Shown in pieces: positions 1 to 10,127 of a stretch of DNA of 64,000 bases (the stretch's first letter is position 1; every line of letters begins with the position of its first letter). The notes below the pieces were generated by a model. The model did not search any database, was not told the origin of the DNA, and was given only the letters and a program-made list of their open reading frames with translations. The stretch is from Adenophora triphylla var. japonica (taxonomy: Eukaryota > Streptophyta > Magnoliopsida > Asterales > Campanulaceae), in NCBI GenBank assembly GCA_022495995.1, contig JAFEMH010000749.1, positions 135,001 to 199,000 on the forward strand, in the 5' to 3' direction. Both the position numbers and the translations under genes were made by a program.

Positions 1-845
1 AAATTTTGTCTTGGTTGCCATATGTCGAAGAGCGTCATGGTCAGTAAATAAAATGAACTCTCGGTGAAAAAGGTAGTGCGTATGTCGGCTGCTTGGACAA
101 CGGCATAGGGTATCGAGATCATATGTCTTGAAGTCTTAGGGCCATAGGTATACCACATGGCCGTAGTTGCTGGTATAGGGTATACCATTCCTATTTTGAA
201 GCATCGCGTATGTAGTTCAAATGGACTTGCAAAATAGGGTATAGGAGGACCATGTAAATAGGGTATATGTGTTAGCGATGTTTAATTTCTTCAAAGCGTA
301 TTCTTTGCCCTGTAGGGTATATGAATTTGGTGCCATGCATGCAATGAGGTGCCATGATGCTCTTGAAGTGGGGAATAAATCTTCTATTGAATGAAGGGTA
401 TAGGGATAGCTTTGATACATCGGTGATCGATAGGGAGGTGGCCATATGGTATATGGCTTCCACCTTGGCGGGATCGCTTGGCAAGGCCATTTCGGGTATA
501 TACCCCAAAATTGAAGGGTATAGGGTATATGGTATAGCATTTGGGTATAAGGTATCGCATAAAATTTTCATTGCGGAGATGGTAGGACCTCCATAGGGTC
601 TTTGCATAGGGTATAGGTTATAGGACTATAAAATTATGGTATCGTAGTATACGACCCTTATAGGGTATGAAGGGTCGTAGTTTGATTCATGACTCGCATG
701 AAAGTACTCGGGGCGTTGGAGAGGATATGGCATAGGGTATTCAAGTAAAGACCTATACGTGTCTTAAAGGCTATTTTCCATTCATCAGGACGAAGGGTAT
801 TTAGGGTACCCCCAAATCAAGTTTGGTGATAGGGTATAAAAGTTA
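1..845 (-). pseudogene. Gypsy retrotransposon RT/RNase H fragment
   Basis: Broken minus-strand pol sequence of a Ty3/Gypsy retrotransposon. Read from high to low coordinates it shows RT motifs: [13 protein letters not shown] near 680-720, the DPAKVEAI thumb/connection motif near 450-480, and NRRFIPHF followed by IMAP near 355-405. An RNase H segment, HREFILFTDHDALRHM, lies near 10-65. These blocks are in the order expected for Gypsy RT then RNase H. The FDD-type catalytic box expected near 620-650 is not readable. Stops and frame changes occur throughout, so it cannot be functional. The sequence is interrupted or altered at many points by the word TAGGGTATA (TATACCCTA in the coding sense), which often sits where family codons such as TGG or GGC would be expected. 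It may lie inside the CACTA element that ends at 1766, but that element's other end is not visible. Confidence 0.8.
100..840 (+). repeat. Interspersed TAGGGTATA word cluster
   Basis: About 15-18 copies of AGGGTAT(A), mostly as ATAGGGTATA or GAAGGGTATAGGG, are scattered over some 740 bp. Examples lie near 107, 175, 234, 267, 315, 397, 515-530, 607, 660, 734, 797 and 828. Spacing is irregular, so this is not a simple tandem array. Almost all copies point the same way. The word resembles, but is not, the plant telomere repeat TTTAGGG. Confidence 0.8.
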
Positions 846-849
846 TATA

Positions 850-1766
850 AAAAAAAAGTTAGAAAAAATAAACAAATGAAAGTATAATAAAGAAATTAGA
901 GACGGGTAAAATTTTTAATTTTATTATATATCCAATATTTTTGTATTTATAAAAAAAATAAGTAAATAAAAGAAAAAAAGAGTGACGGACAATAGCATGT
1001 ATTTTTTTTTAATTTTTTATGGCTTAGTAATATATTTGAGATGTTTGTTAGTAGTGATTTTTTTTTAAAAAAAAAAAGTTAAGAATTTTTATTTAAAAAT
1101 ATATATTTTATATAATTTTATCATATTTGGCCTTACATCATTTACATTTGAGGTAAACTTAAAAATTATGTATTAATAAACATGCATTAAATTGTATAAT
1201 TTAAAAAAAAAAAAAAAATCCGTCGGTAATCCCTCGTTAATCCGTCGCTAAAAGAAATTGAAATAATATTTTTTTTATTTTTCTAATTATATAGCGACGA
1301 AATGCATCCGTCGGTAAAAAAATCTCAAATCCCTCGCTAATCCGTCGGTAATTAATAAGAAATAATATTTATTTATTTTTTACTTTATATAGCGACGGAA
1401 GTTATCCGTCGTTATATTATTTTCAAAATTCCGTCGTTAATCCGTCGCTAAATGAAAATAAAATAATATTTTTTTATTTTTAGTTCTATAGCGACGAAAT
1501 ACATCCGTCGGTAAAAAAAAATTGCAATCCCTCGTTAATCCGTCGGTAAACCGTCGGTAAAAGAGCGCAATTTTTTGGCGCCAATTTTACGACGAAATAG
1601 TGAGGGAATAGTGTCAGGTCGTTAAATCCGTCGTTAAAGTTGTCGTTTTCAGTTTTTTATTTTTTATTTTTTATCCCTCACTATTCCCTCGCTAATCCGT
1701 CGCTATTAGCGACGGATTTGTATCCGTCGCTAAAATCCGTCGCTAAATGACAGTTTTCTTGTAGTG
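850..1766. mobile_element. CACTA (En/Spm) transposon end with subterminal repeats
   Basis: The right edge reads TTTTCTTGTAGTG (1754-1766), the inverse of the canonical CACTA terminus CACTACAAGAAAA. Inward from it, about 1215-1750 carries many copies of CCGTCGCTAA, CCGTCGGTAA and CCCTCGCTAA in both orientations, typical subterminal transposase-binding repeats. The rest (850-1210) is very AT-rich with poly-A/T runs. No matching CACTACAAG terminus is present upstream, so the other end lies outside the window or is lost. The element abuts Sirevirus pol sequence at 1767, so it probably inserted into that element. Confidence 0.82.
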
Positions 1767-2045
1767 CGCACATTTGAAACCGCACCTGAAGTTCATTCTC
1801 CAGATGCAACCGCTAGGGAAGAAGAGGTTGTTGAAAATTCCCCCATCCGGCTTATTGAACCTCTTCGTCAACTTACCTTCCATGACTTCGCTGAAGGATC
1901 TAACGGTGTTCCAATTGAAGATCTTCAGCAAACCTCAGTTCAACCAGATTTACCCCCGGAGGTTAGAGAAATCAGCAGTCACCCTCTCTCTAATGTGATT
2001 GGTGATCTGCTTACCGGTGTTCAAACAAGGAGATCAAAATATGAT
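1767..2045 (+). pseudogene. Sirevirus pol: integrase-RT linker
   Basis: This stretch translates without interruption into an acidic, proline-containing linker that ends HPLSNVIGDLLTGVQTRRSKYDEH. The NVIGD...GVQTRRS box is the conserved sequence just before RT in Sirevirus and related Copia polyproteins. The reading frame resumes at 10128 after Copia-1 and its GAGCA duplication are removed, continuing into SLLSQIEPKKIDEAL. It is truncated on its 5' side by the CACTA element at 1766. The apparent methionine at 1764 is a by-product of that junction and not a real start. Confidence 0.8.
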
Positions 2046-2050
2046 GAGCA

Positions 2051-3407
2051 TGTTGGGTTTTACGGGTCCATGCGCAGCGGAATTAAGCATTAAAACATAA
2101 AACCCAAGAAGCCCTAGGATCCATTCTATACAATTAATTTAAATTCCTATGAGATAGAATTAAACCAACCTCGAACGCTTTCCGTTCTTGAGCTATCGAA
2201 CGATTTGATTATGTGATATCGAATCACAAACTTCGTTCTTCAACTTGCTTGAACTCTAGGCCTTGATCAATGAACGAGCGAAGACCCTCTTTCGGTATCC
2301 ACACCTTTGAATGAATTCAAGAACAACTTCTTGATGATTGCTAGATCTAAAACCTTGAAGAATATTGAGAGTATTTGATTGTGAATTTTTCTTGAAAATT
2401 TCGGCTAGCTTATTAGGTTTGACAGACTCTCTTATTTATACTACATTAGTATCCATATTAGAGTCCTAATCAAATTAGGAAACAAGTCAGTCAAACCGCC
2501 TTGAGACCCATTGTGTCGCACGACCACACGGGGCATATTGCCTTGATGTGTCGCACGACCACACATGGTCAAGTAAGAGTTTCTCAATCATTCTTCCCTT
2601 GGTTTATCAAATTCATTCTAATTGTGTGTGACCCAATAGGATTATATTATGCTGGCAATGAGCTCGATCATATCGAACCTCATAAGACATAAGCGGACTC
2701 TAGCAAGCCATTATGTCTACCCAAATAATATAACGTAAGAGTTCACATTTCCATTGGTATACTTCTATTTCTCCCTTTGTCTCACGATGTTATATTGAAC
2801 ACAAGTCATGGTCCTCGTCAACTTGTTATTGTTCAATGCTTTCTCGATTCTTGAGTATAATGATAATTCCAATCATATTGGGGTACGGCCATACACTTTC
2901 ATCATTATCACTCATCGAGGGGCCCAAGCAAAACATCTCTCTTCCGAGGGACAAATTCCTTCTTGACTTATCATCCTTCCCATCATGAATCCGATCATGC
3001 CAATGATAGCCTTTATAAATATCGTGTTAAGATATCGTTTGACTAAAATCAAACACGACTTTCAACATATGTAAGGTCATGATAATCTCAGGTCTAGGGA
3101 CTAAATGAAGTAACCGTATGAGATTTAATTATGACATTTGACCATGACATAAATCTCATGCGGGTCATGTCCAGTCACTTGTTCTCTAACAAGTACCCAT
3201 AATTTCAATGTGCATCTCTATGCATATAATCATCACATGATTATCCATTGACAATTATACTAATTATTCTCTTAATAATTAGGGACGGAGATTATTATAA
3301 ACAAATATACAAAACATATAATAATCAAATGATAAACATCTCATATAATAATAAATAATGTCAACACATAAGTCTATCAATCATAGGCCTAGGGCATAAC
3401 ACCAACA
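2051..3407 (-). repeat. Copia-1 3' LTR
   Basis: 1357-bp LTR with TG...CA ends, nearly identical to 8766-10122. It is the 3' LTR because the element reads on the minus strand. It would carry polyadenylation signals. Confidence 0.93.
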
Positions 3408-3423
3408 GTCTCCCACTTGCACT
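3408..3423 (-). other. Copia-1 polypurine tract
   Basis: On the minus strand the sequence just before the 3' LTR reads AAGTGGGAGAC, a typical Copia polypurine tract used to prime plus-strand DNA synthesis. It directly abuts the LTR edge at 3407. Confidence 0.8.
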
Positions 3424-4237
3424 AGGCCCAATCTACCATGTATCGAATACCCATGGACCTAACATGACCATCATGTTTAGCTTGCGGGAGAGCCTTAGTT
3501 AATGGGTCCGCCACGTTGTCATTAGTGTCTACTCTGCATATCTTAACGTCTTCCCTTTCACATATCTCACGGATAATGTGGAAACGTCGAAGTATATGTT
3601 TGGATCTGTGGTGTGACCTTGGTTCCTTTGCTTGTGCAATGGCACCATTGTTATCACAGTAAAGTTCAATAGGGTCTCTGATGCTTGGAACGACTTCCAA
3701 ATCACTAATGAACTTCTTGATCCAAACTGCTTCCTTAGCTGCATCGGATGCCGCTATGTACTCAGCTTCGGTTGTAGAATCAGCGACGGTACTTTGCTTG
3801 GAACTTTTCCAACTCACAGTTCCTCCATTAAGCGTAAACAAAAATCCAGACTGCGATCTGAAATCATCTTTATCAGTTTGGAAGCTAGCATCTGTGTAGC
3901 CTTTGACTACAAGATCTTCTTCCATTCCTCCAAAGACCAAGAATACATCCTTAGTTCTTCGTAAGTACTTAAGGATATTCTTGACTGCTATCCAATGTGG
4001 TTCGCCGGGATCCGATTGGTACCTACTCGTCATACTTAAAGCACACGAGATATCGGGTCTAGTACATAACATAGCATACATGATAGACCCAATTGCCGAA
4101 GCATATGGAATACCATTCATTCTCTTTCGCTCATCATTAGTCTTGGGACTTATTCTTGCTAAGAGATATATCATGCAACATTGGCAAGTTTCCTCTTTTA
4201 GAATTTTCCATTTGGAATCTTCTAAGGACTTTGTCAA
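3422..4237 (-). pseudogene. Copia-1 pol: RNase H segment
   Basis: 271-codon frame covering the end of the RT/RNase H connection and the RNase H domain, which removes RNA from the RNA:DNA hybrid during reverse transcription. Visible features are the connection motif SIMYAMLCTRPDI (residues 51-63), RNase H aspartate D116 in GYTDASF, the STTEAEY box (154-160) with the catalytic glutamate, and YCDNNGA with D195. The C-terminus (KHILRRFHIIRE...VADPLTKALP) is the usual Copia ending. It overlaps the previous frame around 4137-4237, with the break near 4140-4155 explained by one missing base in a run of C. The first methionine at 4237 lies out of frame in real RT sequence and is not a start. Confidence 0.85.
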
Positions 4238-5645
4238 TGTAAGTACTTTGACTTAAACCAATCATCCTCTTGGATCTATCTCTATAGATCTTGATACCAA
4301 GGATATATGCGGCTTCGCCCATATCTTTCATTGAAAAGCACTTTCCCAACCAAGACTTGACAGTCTCTAGTGCAGGAACGTCATTTCCAATGAGTAAGAT
4401 ATCGTCGACATACAACACTAAAAATAGTGCTACGCTCCCACTAATTTTCTTGTATACACAAGGTTCATCTTCGTTTTTGATAAATCCAAACTCCTTGATT
4501 GCTTCATCAAAACGTAGATTCCAACTCCTAGAAGCTTGCTTCAATCCATAAATGGATTTTTGCAACTTACACACCTTGTTAGAATTTTCTGGATTGACAA
4601 AACCTTCAGGTTGTATCATGTATACATCCTCAAGTAACTTCCCATTAAGGAAAGCTGTTTTGACATCCATTTGCCATATCTCATAGTCATAATATGCGGC
4701 TATGGCAAGTAAAATTCTAATAGACTTAAGCATAGCTACAGGCGAAAAGGTTTCATCATAGTCTATGCCATGAATCTGCCTATATCCCTTAGCTACTAGC
4801 CTAGCCTTATAGGTGTGCACCTTCCCATCCATGTCGGTCTTCTTCTTGAAGACCCATTTGCACCCTATGGTTTTTACACCTTCGGGTGGATCAATCAAGT
4901 TCCAAACTTGATTATCAACCATGGATTGTAATTCGGACTTCATGGCCTCTTGCCATTTTTCCGAATCAGGAGCGGACATCGCTTCTTGATAGCAAGTGGG
5001 TTCATCATTTTCGATTAACTCCACTTCATCACTTTCCGTAACGAGAAATCCATATCTCTCGGGTTCGGATCGTGACCTACCACTTCGGCGAAGAACTTGT
5101 GCATCTTGAACCGGTTCCACAACGCTTTGTGAACTTGGTTCAGTTTCTACCATTGGTTCAATGTTGTTTTCGGGTTCTCGAATTTCTTCGAGATCTATTT
5201 TACTCTCACTGGTTCCTTTGCAAAGAAACTCCTTTTCTAAGAAAGTACCATTTCGAGCAACAAACACTTTGTTCTCGTTTCGGTTGTAGAAATAGTATCC
5301 TTTGGTTTCCTTAGGATATCCCACGAAAACACATTTATCGGATTTAGGTGCTAGCTTGTCAGAAGTTAACTTCTTGACATATGCATCGCAACCCCAAATC
5401 TTCATGAAAGACAAACTAGGTTTTCTTCCATGCCACATCTCATATGGGGTCTTTTGAACCGATTTGGTAGGAACTCTGTTTGTAGTGAAAGCAGCAGTTT
5501 CTAGTGCATGTCCCCAAAAGGATAAAGGAAGCTCAACTTGACTCATCATAGAACGAACCATGTCCAACAAAGTTCTATTCCTCCTTTCAGACACACCATT
5601 CCATTGTGGTGTTCGGGTGGAGAGAGTTCTGAAGCGATTCCACAA
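4137..5645 (-). pseudogene. Copia-1 pol: integrase C-terminus and reverse transcriptase
   Basis: 502-codon frame. It begins in the integrase core, where NGVSERRNRT supplies the third catalytic acid (E20) of the DDE triad. Next come the integrase C-terminal region (YEMWHGRKPSLSFMKIWGCDAYV), an acidic linker and then RT. RT landmarks are GCKWVFKKK (261-269), RLVAKGY, DVKTAFLNG (327-335), KSIYGLKQASR, and the catalytic YVDD at 412-415. All expected RT blocks are present and the active site is intact. The reading frame is separated from upstream integrase by a single-base loss near 5615-5625 and from RNase H by another near 4140-4155. The protein would be part of one Gag-Pol polyprotein, so the methionine at 5645 is not a natural start. 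Confidence 0.87.
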
Positions 5646-6838
5646 CTCTTAAGATGACTGTCAAATTCTTGGCTCAAATATTCACCACCTCGATCGGATC
5701 GAAGTACCTTAATAGTTTTGCCAAGTTGATTTTGCACCTCATTTTGAAATATTCGAAATATCTCAAACGATTCACTTTTATGTTTCATTAGATAAACATA
5801 TCCAAATCTACTATAATCATCAGTGAATGTTATGAAGTACCGAAATCCTCCCCTAGCATCGCTACTCATAGGCCCACATACATCGGTATGTATGAGTCCT
5901 AATAAGTCGCCCTCCCTTTCACCGGTTTTGTTAAATGGGTCCTTGGTCATCTTGCCAAGTAAACAAGATTCGCATGTCTCATATGATTCATAATCATGTG
6001 AGTCCAAAAATCCATCTTTGTGGAGTTTAGAAATGCGTTTCTCGTTTATATGGCCAAGACGACAATGCCATAAGTAAGTGTGGTTTACATCATTGGGTTT
6101 AGATCTCTTGTTAATGTTATAGACATCATTATCACGATTTTCAACATCAAGAATATAAAGGCCATTGAATGAAACAGTAGTACAATAATGCATATCACTC
6201 TTGTAAATGGAAAATTTCTTATCACATATAAGAAAATTAAAACCTTCATTATCCAAACATGAAATCGAAATAATATTCCTACTTAAAGCTGGAACGTAAT
6301 AACAATTGTTCAAAACAAGTATTAGTCCACTAGGTAAAGTAACTTCATAAGTTCCTACGGCTAATGTAGCAACTCTTGCTCCATTCCCCACACGTAGGTC
6401 CACTTCACCTTCCTTAAGCATCCTTCTGTTCTTTAGACCCTGCACATTTAAACAAATGTGAGTTCCACATCCGGTATCCAATACCCAAGAACTAGAAGTA
6501 GATAGGAATATATCTATAACAAAGATACCTGAAGTTGAAGCAACTCCTTTGCTCTTCTTCAGTGCTTCCTTGTATTTTGGGCAGTTTCTCCTCCAATGTC
6601 CAATCTCATTGCAATGGAAGCAGACTGCGTCCTCTTGGGACTTGGGCTTAGCCTCTTTAGGCTTGGAAGCCTCTTTGGGTTTGGCAACCTTTGCCTTAGT
6701 ATTAACAACCTTTGCCTTTCCTTTACCCTTGAACCCTTTCCCCTTGTTAACCATTAGCACTTGGTCGGTTTTCTTCTCGACAATATTGGTTTCCGCAGTG
6801 TTCAACATTTGAACTAACTCGGAAAGGTTTTTATTCAT
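5546..6838 (-). pseudogene. Copia-1 gag C-terminus, protease, integrase
   Basis: 430-codon frame. A lysine-rich nucleocapsid region (residues 30-70) is followed by one CCHC zinc knuckle, CFHCNEIGHWRRNC (73-86), then an aspartic protease with the active-site box WVLDTGCGTH (118-127). The GAG-pre-integrase region (LWHCRLGH, 256-263; CESCLLGK, 289-296) gives the HHCC zinc site. The integrase core shows catalytic D319 in HTDVCGP and D381 in RSDRGGEY. The third acid is in the next frame because a base is missing near 5615-5625. The frame starts at an internal methionine that overlaps the end of the gag frame by a few bases, after a small indel at 6831-6840. Confidence 0.87.
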
Positions 6839-7373
6839 AGTGCATTATGAAATTACTAAAACTTTTGGGTAATGAATTCAATATTATGTCGGTAGCCAAC
6901 TCTTGGCTAATTGGAAAACCGAGCCTTTCAAGATGCTCAATGTGGCCCTTCAACTTAAGAGCATGAGGACCAACAGCTTGTCCTTCACTCATCTTGCATG
7001 AGGTCAAGACCGTAACTGTGTTGTACCTTTCTTGCCTAGCTTGTACTTGGAACATTTCCATCAGTCGATTGTTTAAGTCAACTGTCCCCAAGTGCTCAAG
7101 ATCCTTCTGAAGGTTCTTGCACATGGCGGAGAGCATAAGGCAACCAACATCTGTAGAGTCACGCTTGTGCTTCAGATATTGTTCCCTTATAGCTCTAGCA
7201 GCATTGGCAGCAGGTTCAGGTGGAATAGGTTCATCGAGAACGTACAGTTTCTCCTCTTGTTTGAGAACAATTCTCAAACTACGGATCCAATCCATATAGT
7301 TTGTACCATTCTCTTCCAACTTTTCCTTCTCAAGGACAGATCGCAGTGAAAAGTGATTATTGTTTGATGCCAT
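6831..7373 (-). pseudogene. Copia-1 gag (capsid) N-terminal part
   Basis: 180-codon frame starting MASNNNHFSLRSVLEKEKL at a plausible real start, since it is the first ATG after the leader. It encodes the capsid part of Gag. The motif NGTNYMDWIRSLRIVL (residues 23-38) is the typical Copia gag opening, and EHLERLGFPISQELATDIILNSLP near 145-170 is the conserved capsid C-terminal region. The frame stops just before the next gag segment, which continues in another frame from 6838. In related elements this is one reading frame, so I read the stop as a small deletion rather than a regulated frameshift, though I cannot exclude the latter. Confidence 0.85.
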
Positions 7374-8414
7374 TTATTCTACAAAAAGATATACATAAAA
7401 TATGAACACATATAAGTAAACATATTATATGAGAAGTATATTGCATTTAAATAAATGCTCCCACTAAATTATACACCTTAAAATGCAAATGAGCATAATA
7501 TACATTTAATGGGCTAAGATCCAACTTTAATTCAATTTCAAGTTTGCTATGGCAAACCGCTCAAAATTAAATTAATTAGGTAGAAAACATCAATCATATC
7601 AACTATATGACTCTTAGATCTTTTATGAGATTTATTCAAGACATCATATGTCTAGGTATATTTTAATCTCATCTTATGCCTTGGGTCCAAAACCATTTTG
7701 ATAACCCAATTAAGTTCACTCACTTTAAAACGTATAGGAACCACCATTTCCTCATCTTGCTCGCATTCGAATAGAATCAAAGCACCTTGCTATAGCAAGC
7801 CCACCCAAAACTATCCGAATGGTCTCAAGTGTTTTTAATCAAATTGGCATAAAGAACTTAAAAGTTAAATGAAGGTTCTTTAAAGGTAGATTATAAGCAT
7901 ATCAGAAAGATAGTCAAAATCATGCACCAGGTAAGTTCCCAGGAAGATAGGTGAGCCACAAGGACTTCTTAAGTACCAACTCTTCCTTAGACAGAACTCT
8001 CCTAGACATGCACAATCAGAAATCAACTCTGATTTAGCAACATAATCACTTCCTTTTATAAACAATCAGTTTCTTTTTAAATTTCGCGTATTTATGACTT
8101 GTTTCCATAAACAATCATAAGATCCAAAATTTACAATGTCTAAATCTAAACATATTAGGAAACTAAATATCATGTTTCAACTAAACATCTAATTAAAAAA
8201 TAAGAACACATAGATCATGCATCGCAATAATTAATAAAATCATATTTTAAACAATTAAGCATGCATAAACTTGAATTAATCTAGCATAGCCCTATAAACT
8301 TAATTTCCATTAATTTATAGCATCCAGATTAATACACAAACGCATCAGATTGTAAAACACATTCACAGATTAGCAGGATTGTTTAACAAACTGATTCTGC
8401 CCAGATTGGGCATG

Positions 8415-8525
8415 GAATGTCGCATGACACAAGCATGCTTTGTCGCGTGACACAAGCAAGCATTGTTGCGTGACATGGTCACTCTTTGTCGCGTGACACA
8501 AACATGGTTTGTCGCGTGACACAAG
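8415..8525. repeat. Five-copy GTCGCGTGACAC repeat in Copia-1 leader
   Basis: Between the primer binding site and gag there are five copies of a GTCGCRTGACAC-like word, spaced about 20-26 bp apart (near 8419, 8442, 8464, 8487 and 8509). The second is exact and the third is GTTGCGTGACAT. A related GTGTCGCACGACCACAC pair occurs in each LTR. The leader is where RNA packaging and dimerisation signals lie in LTR elements, which is a possible role. Confidence 0.7.
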
Positions 8526-8752
8526 ATGACAATTTGCAGATTCTCAGAAATCAATCAATTCTAAATCACAGAGCAATTAAATCATGCAAACGACTTTTAA
8601 CAGATTTAATTCAATATCTATAGAATACGACTTAGGCATATTGTTTCAAAAACAATCAATCTATCGCATACTAAACATGCAAAAGAACATATATAAAAAA
8701 ATTATATTACTTTTTCTAAGCATGTTAATCCAAACTTAACCATACGAACGGG

Positions 8753-8764
8753 GCTCTGATACCA
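8753..8764 (-). other. Copia-1 primer binding site (tRNA-iMet)
   Basis: Minus-strand TGGTATCAGAGC, complementary to the 3' end of initiator methionine tRNA, separated by one base from the inner edge of the 5' LTR at 8766. Confidence 0.92.
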
Positions 8765-8765
8765 C

Positions 8766-10122
8766 TGTTGGGTTTTACGGGTCCATGCGCAGCGGAATTA
8801 AGCATTAAAACATAAAACCCAAGAAGCCCTAGGATCCGTTCTATACAATTAATTTAAATTCCTATGAGATAGAATTAAACCAACCTCGAACGCTTTCCGT
8901 TCTTGAGCTATCGAACGATTTGATTATGTGATATCGAATCACAAACTTCGTTCTTCAACTTGCTTGAACTCTAGGCCTTGATCGATGAACGAGCGAAGAC
9001 CCTCTTTCGGTATCCACACCTTTGAATGAATTCAAGAACAACTTCTTGATGATTGCTAGATCTAAAACCTTGAAGAATATTGAGAGTATTTGATTGTGAA
9101 TTTTTCTTGAAAATTTCGGCTAGCTTATTAGGTTTGACAGACTCTCTTATTTATACTACATTAGTATCCATATTAGAGTCCTAATCAAATTAGGAAACAA
9201 GTCAGTCAAACCGCCTTGAGACCCATTGTGTCGCATGACCACACGGGGCATATTGCCTTAATGTGTCGCACGACCAAACATGGTCAAGTAAGAGTTTCTC
9301 AATCATTCTTCCCTTGGTTTATCAAATTCATTCTAATTGTGTGTGACCCAATAGGATTATATTATGCTGGCAATGAGCTCGATCATATCGAACCTCATAA
9401 GACATAAGCGGACTCTAGCAACTCATTATGTCTACCCAAATAATATAACGTAAGAGTTCACGTTTCCATTGGTATACTTCCATTTCTCCCTTTGTCTCAC
9501 GATGTTATATTGAACACAAGTCATGGTCCTCGTCAACTTGTTATTGTTCAATGCTTTCTCGATTCTTGAGTATAATGATAATTCCAATCATATTGGGGTA
9601 CGGCCATACACTTTCATCATTATCACTCATCGAGGGGCCCAAGCAAAACATCTCTCTTCCGAGGGACAAATTCCTTCTTGACTTATCATCCTTCCCATCA
9701 TGAATCCGATCATGCCAATGATAGCCTTTATAGATATCGTGTTAAGATATCGTTTGACTAAAATCAAACACGACTTTCAACATATGTAAGGTCATGATAA
9801 TCTCAGGTCTAGGGACTAAATGAAGTAACCGTATGAGATTTAATTATGACATTTGACCATGACATAAATCTCATGCGGGTCATGTCCAGTCACTTGTTCT
9901 CTAACAAGTACCCATAATTTCAATGTGCATCTCTATGCATATAATCATCACATGATTATCCATTGACAATTGTACTAATTATTCTCTTAATAATTAGGGA
10001 CGGAGATTATTATAAACAAATATACAAAACATATAATAATCAAATGATAAACATCTCATATAATAATAAATAATGTCAACGCATAAGTCTATCAACTGTA
10101 GGCCTAGGGCATAACACCAACA
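8766..10122 (-). repeat. Copia-1 5' LTR
   Basis: 1357-bp LTR, same length as the other copy, with about 14 visible substitutions and no indel. As the upstream LTR it would drive transcription leftward. Confidence 0.93.
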
Positions 10123-10127
10123 GAGCA

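Larger units (their letters stand above)
2051..10122 (-). mobile_element. Copia-1: complete LTR retrotransposon
   Basis: Complete 8072-bp Copia element in minus orientation. It has two 1357-bp LTRs (2051-3407 and 8766-10122), each starting TGTTGGG and ending CCAACA, and a 5-bp target duplication GAGCA (2046-2050 and 10123-10127). A tRNA-iMet primer binding site lies next to the right LTR and a purine tract next to the left LTR. The order gag, protease, integrase, RT, RNase H marks the Copia superfamily. LTRs differ at roughly 14 sites by eye, about 1%, so the insertion is young. The polyprotein nevertheless has three frameshifts. It sits in the pol gene of the Sirevirus. Confidence 0.95.

Noticed and set aside
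100..840. Interstitial telomere repeat
   Set aside because: The word is AGGGTATA rather than TTTAGGG, and it is irregularly interspersed in a recognisable Gypsy RT.
1764..2093. 109-codon plus-strand ORF as an independent gene
   Set aside because: It starts at the CACTA border and ends inside the Copia-1 LTR. The middle is Sirevirus polyprotein.
3632..4256. Plus-strand ORFs over Copia-1 RNase H
   Set aside because: They are antisense shadows of the minus-strand pol sequence.
6831..6840. Programmed frameshift between gag and pol of Copia-1
   Set aside because: Copia elements normally use one frame, there is no clear slippery sequence here, and two other frameshifts in the same element look like simple base losses.
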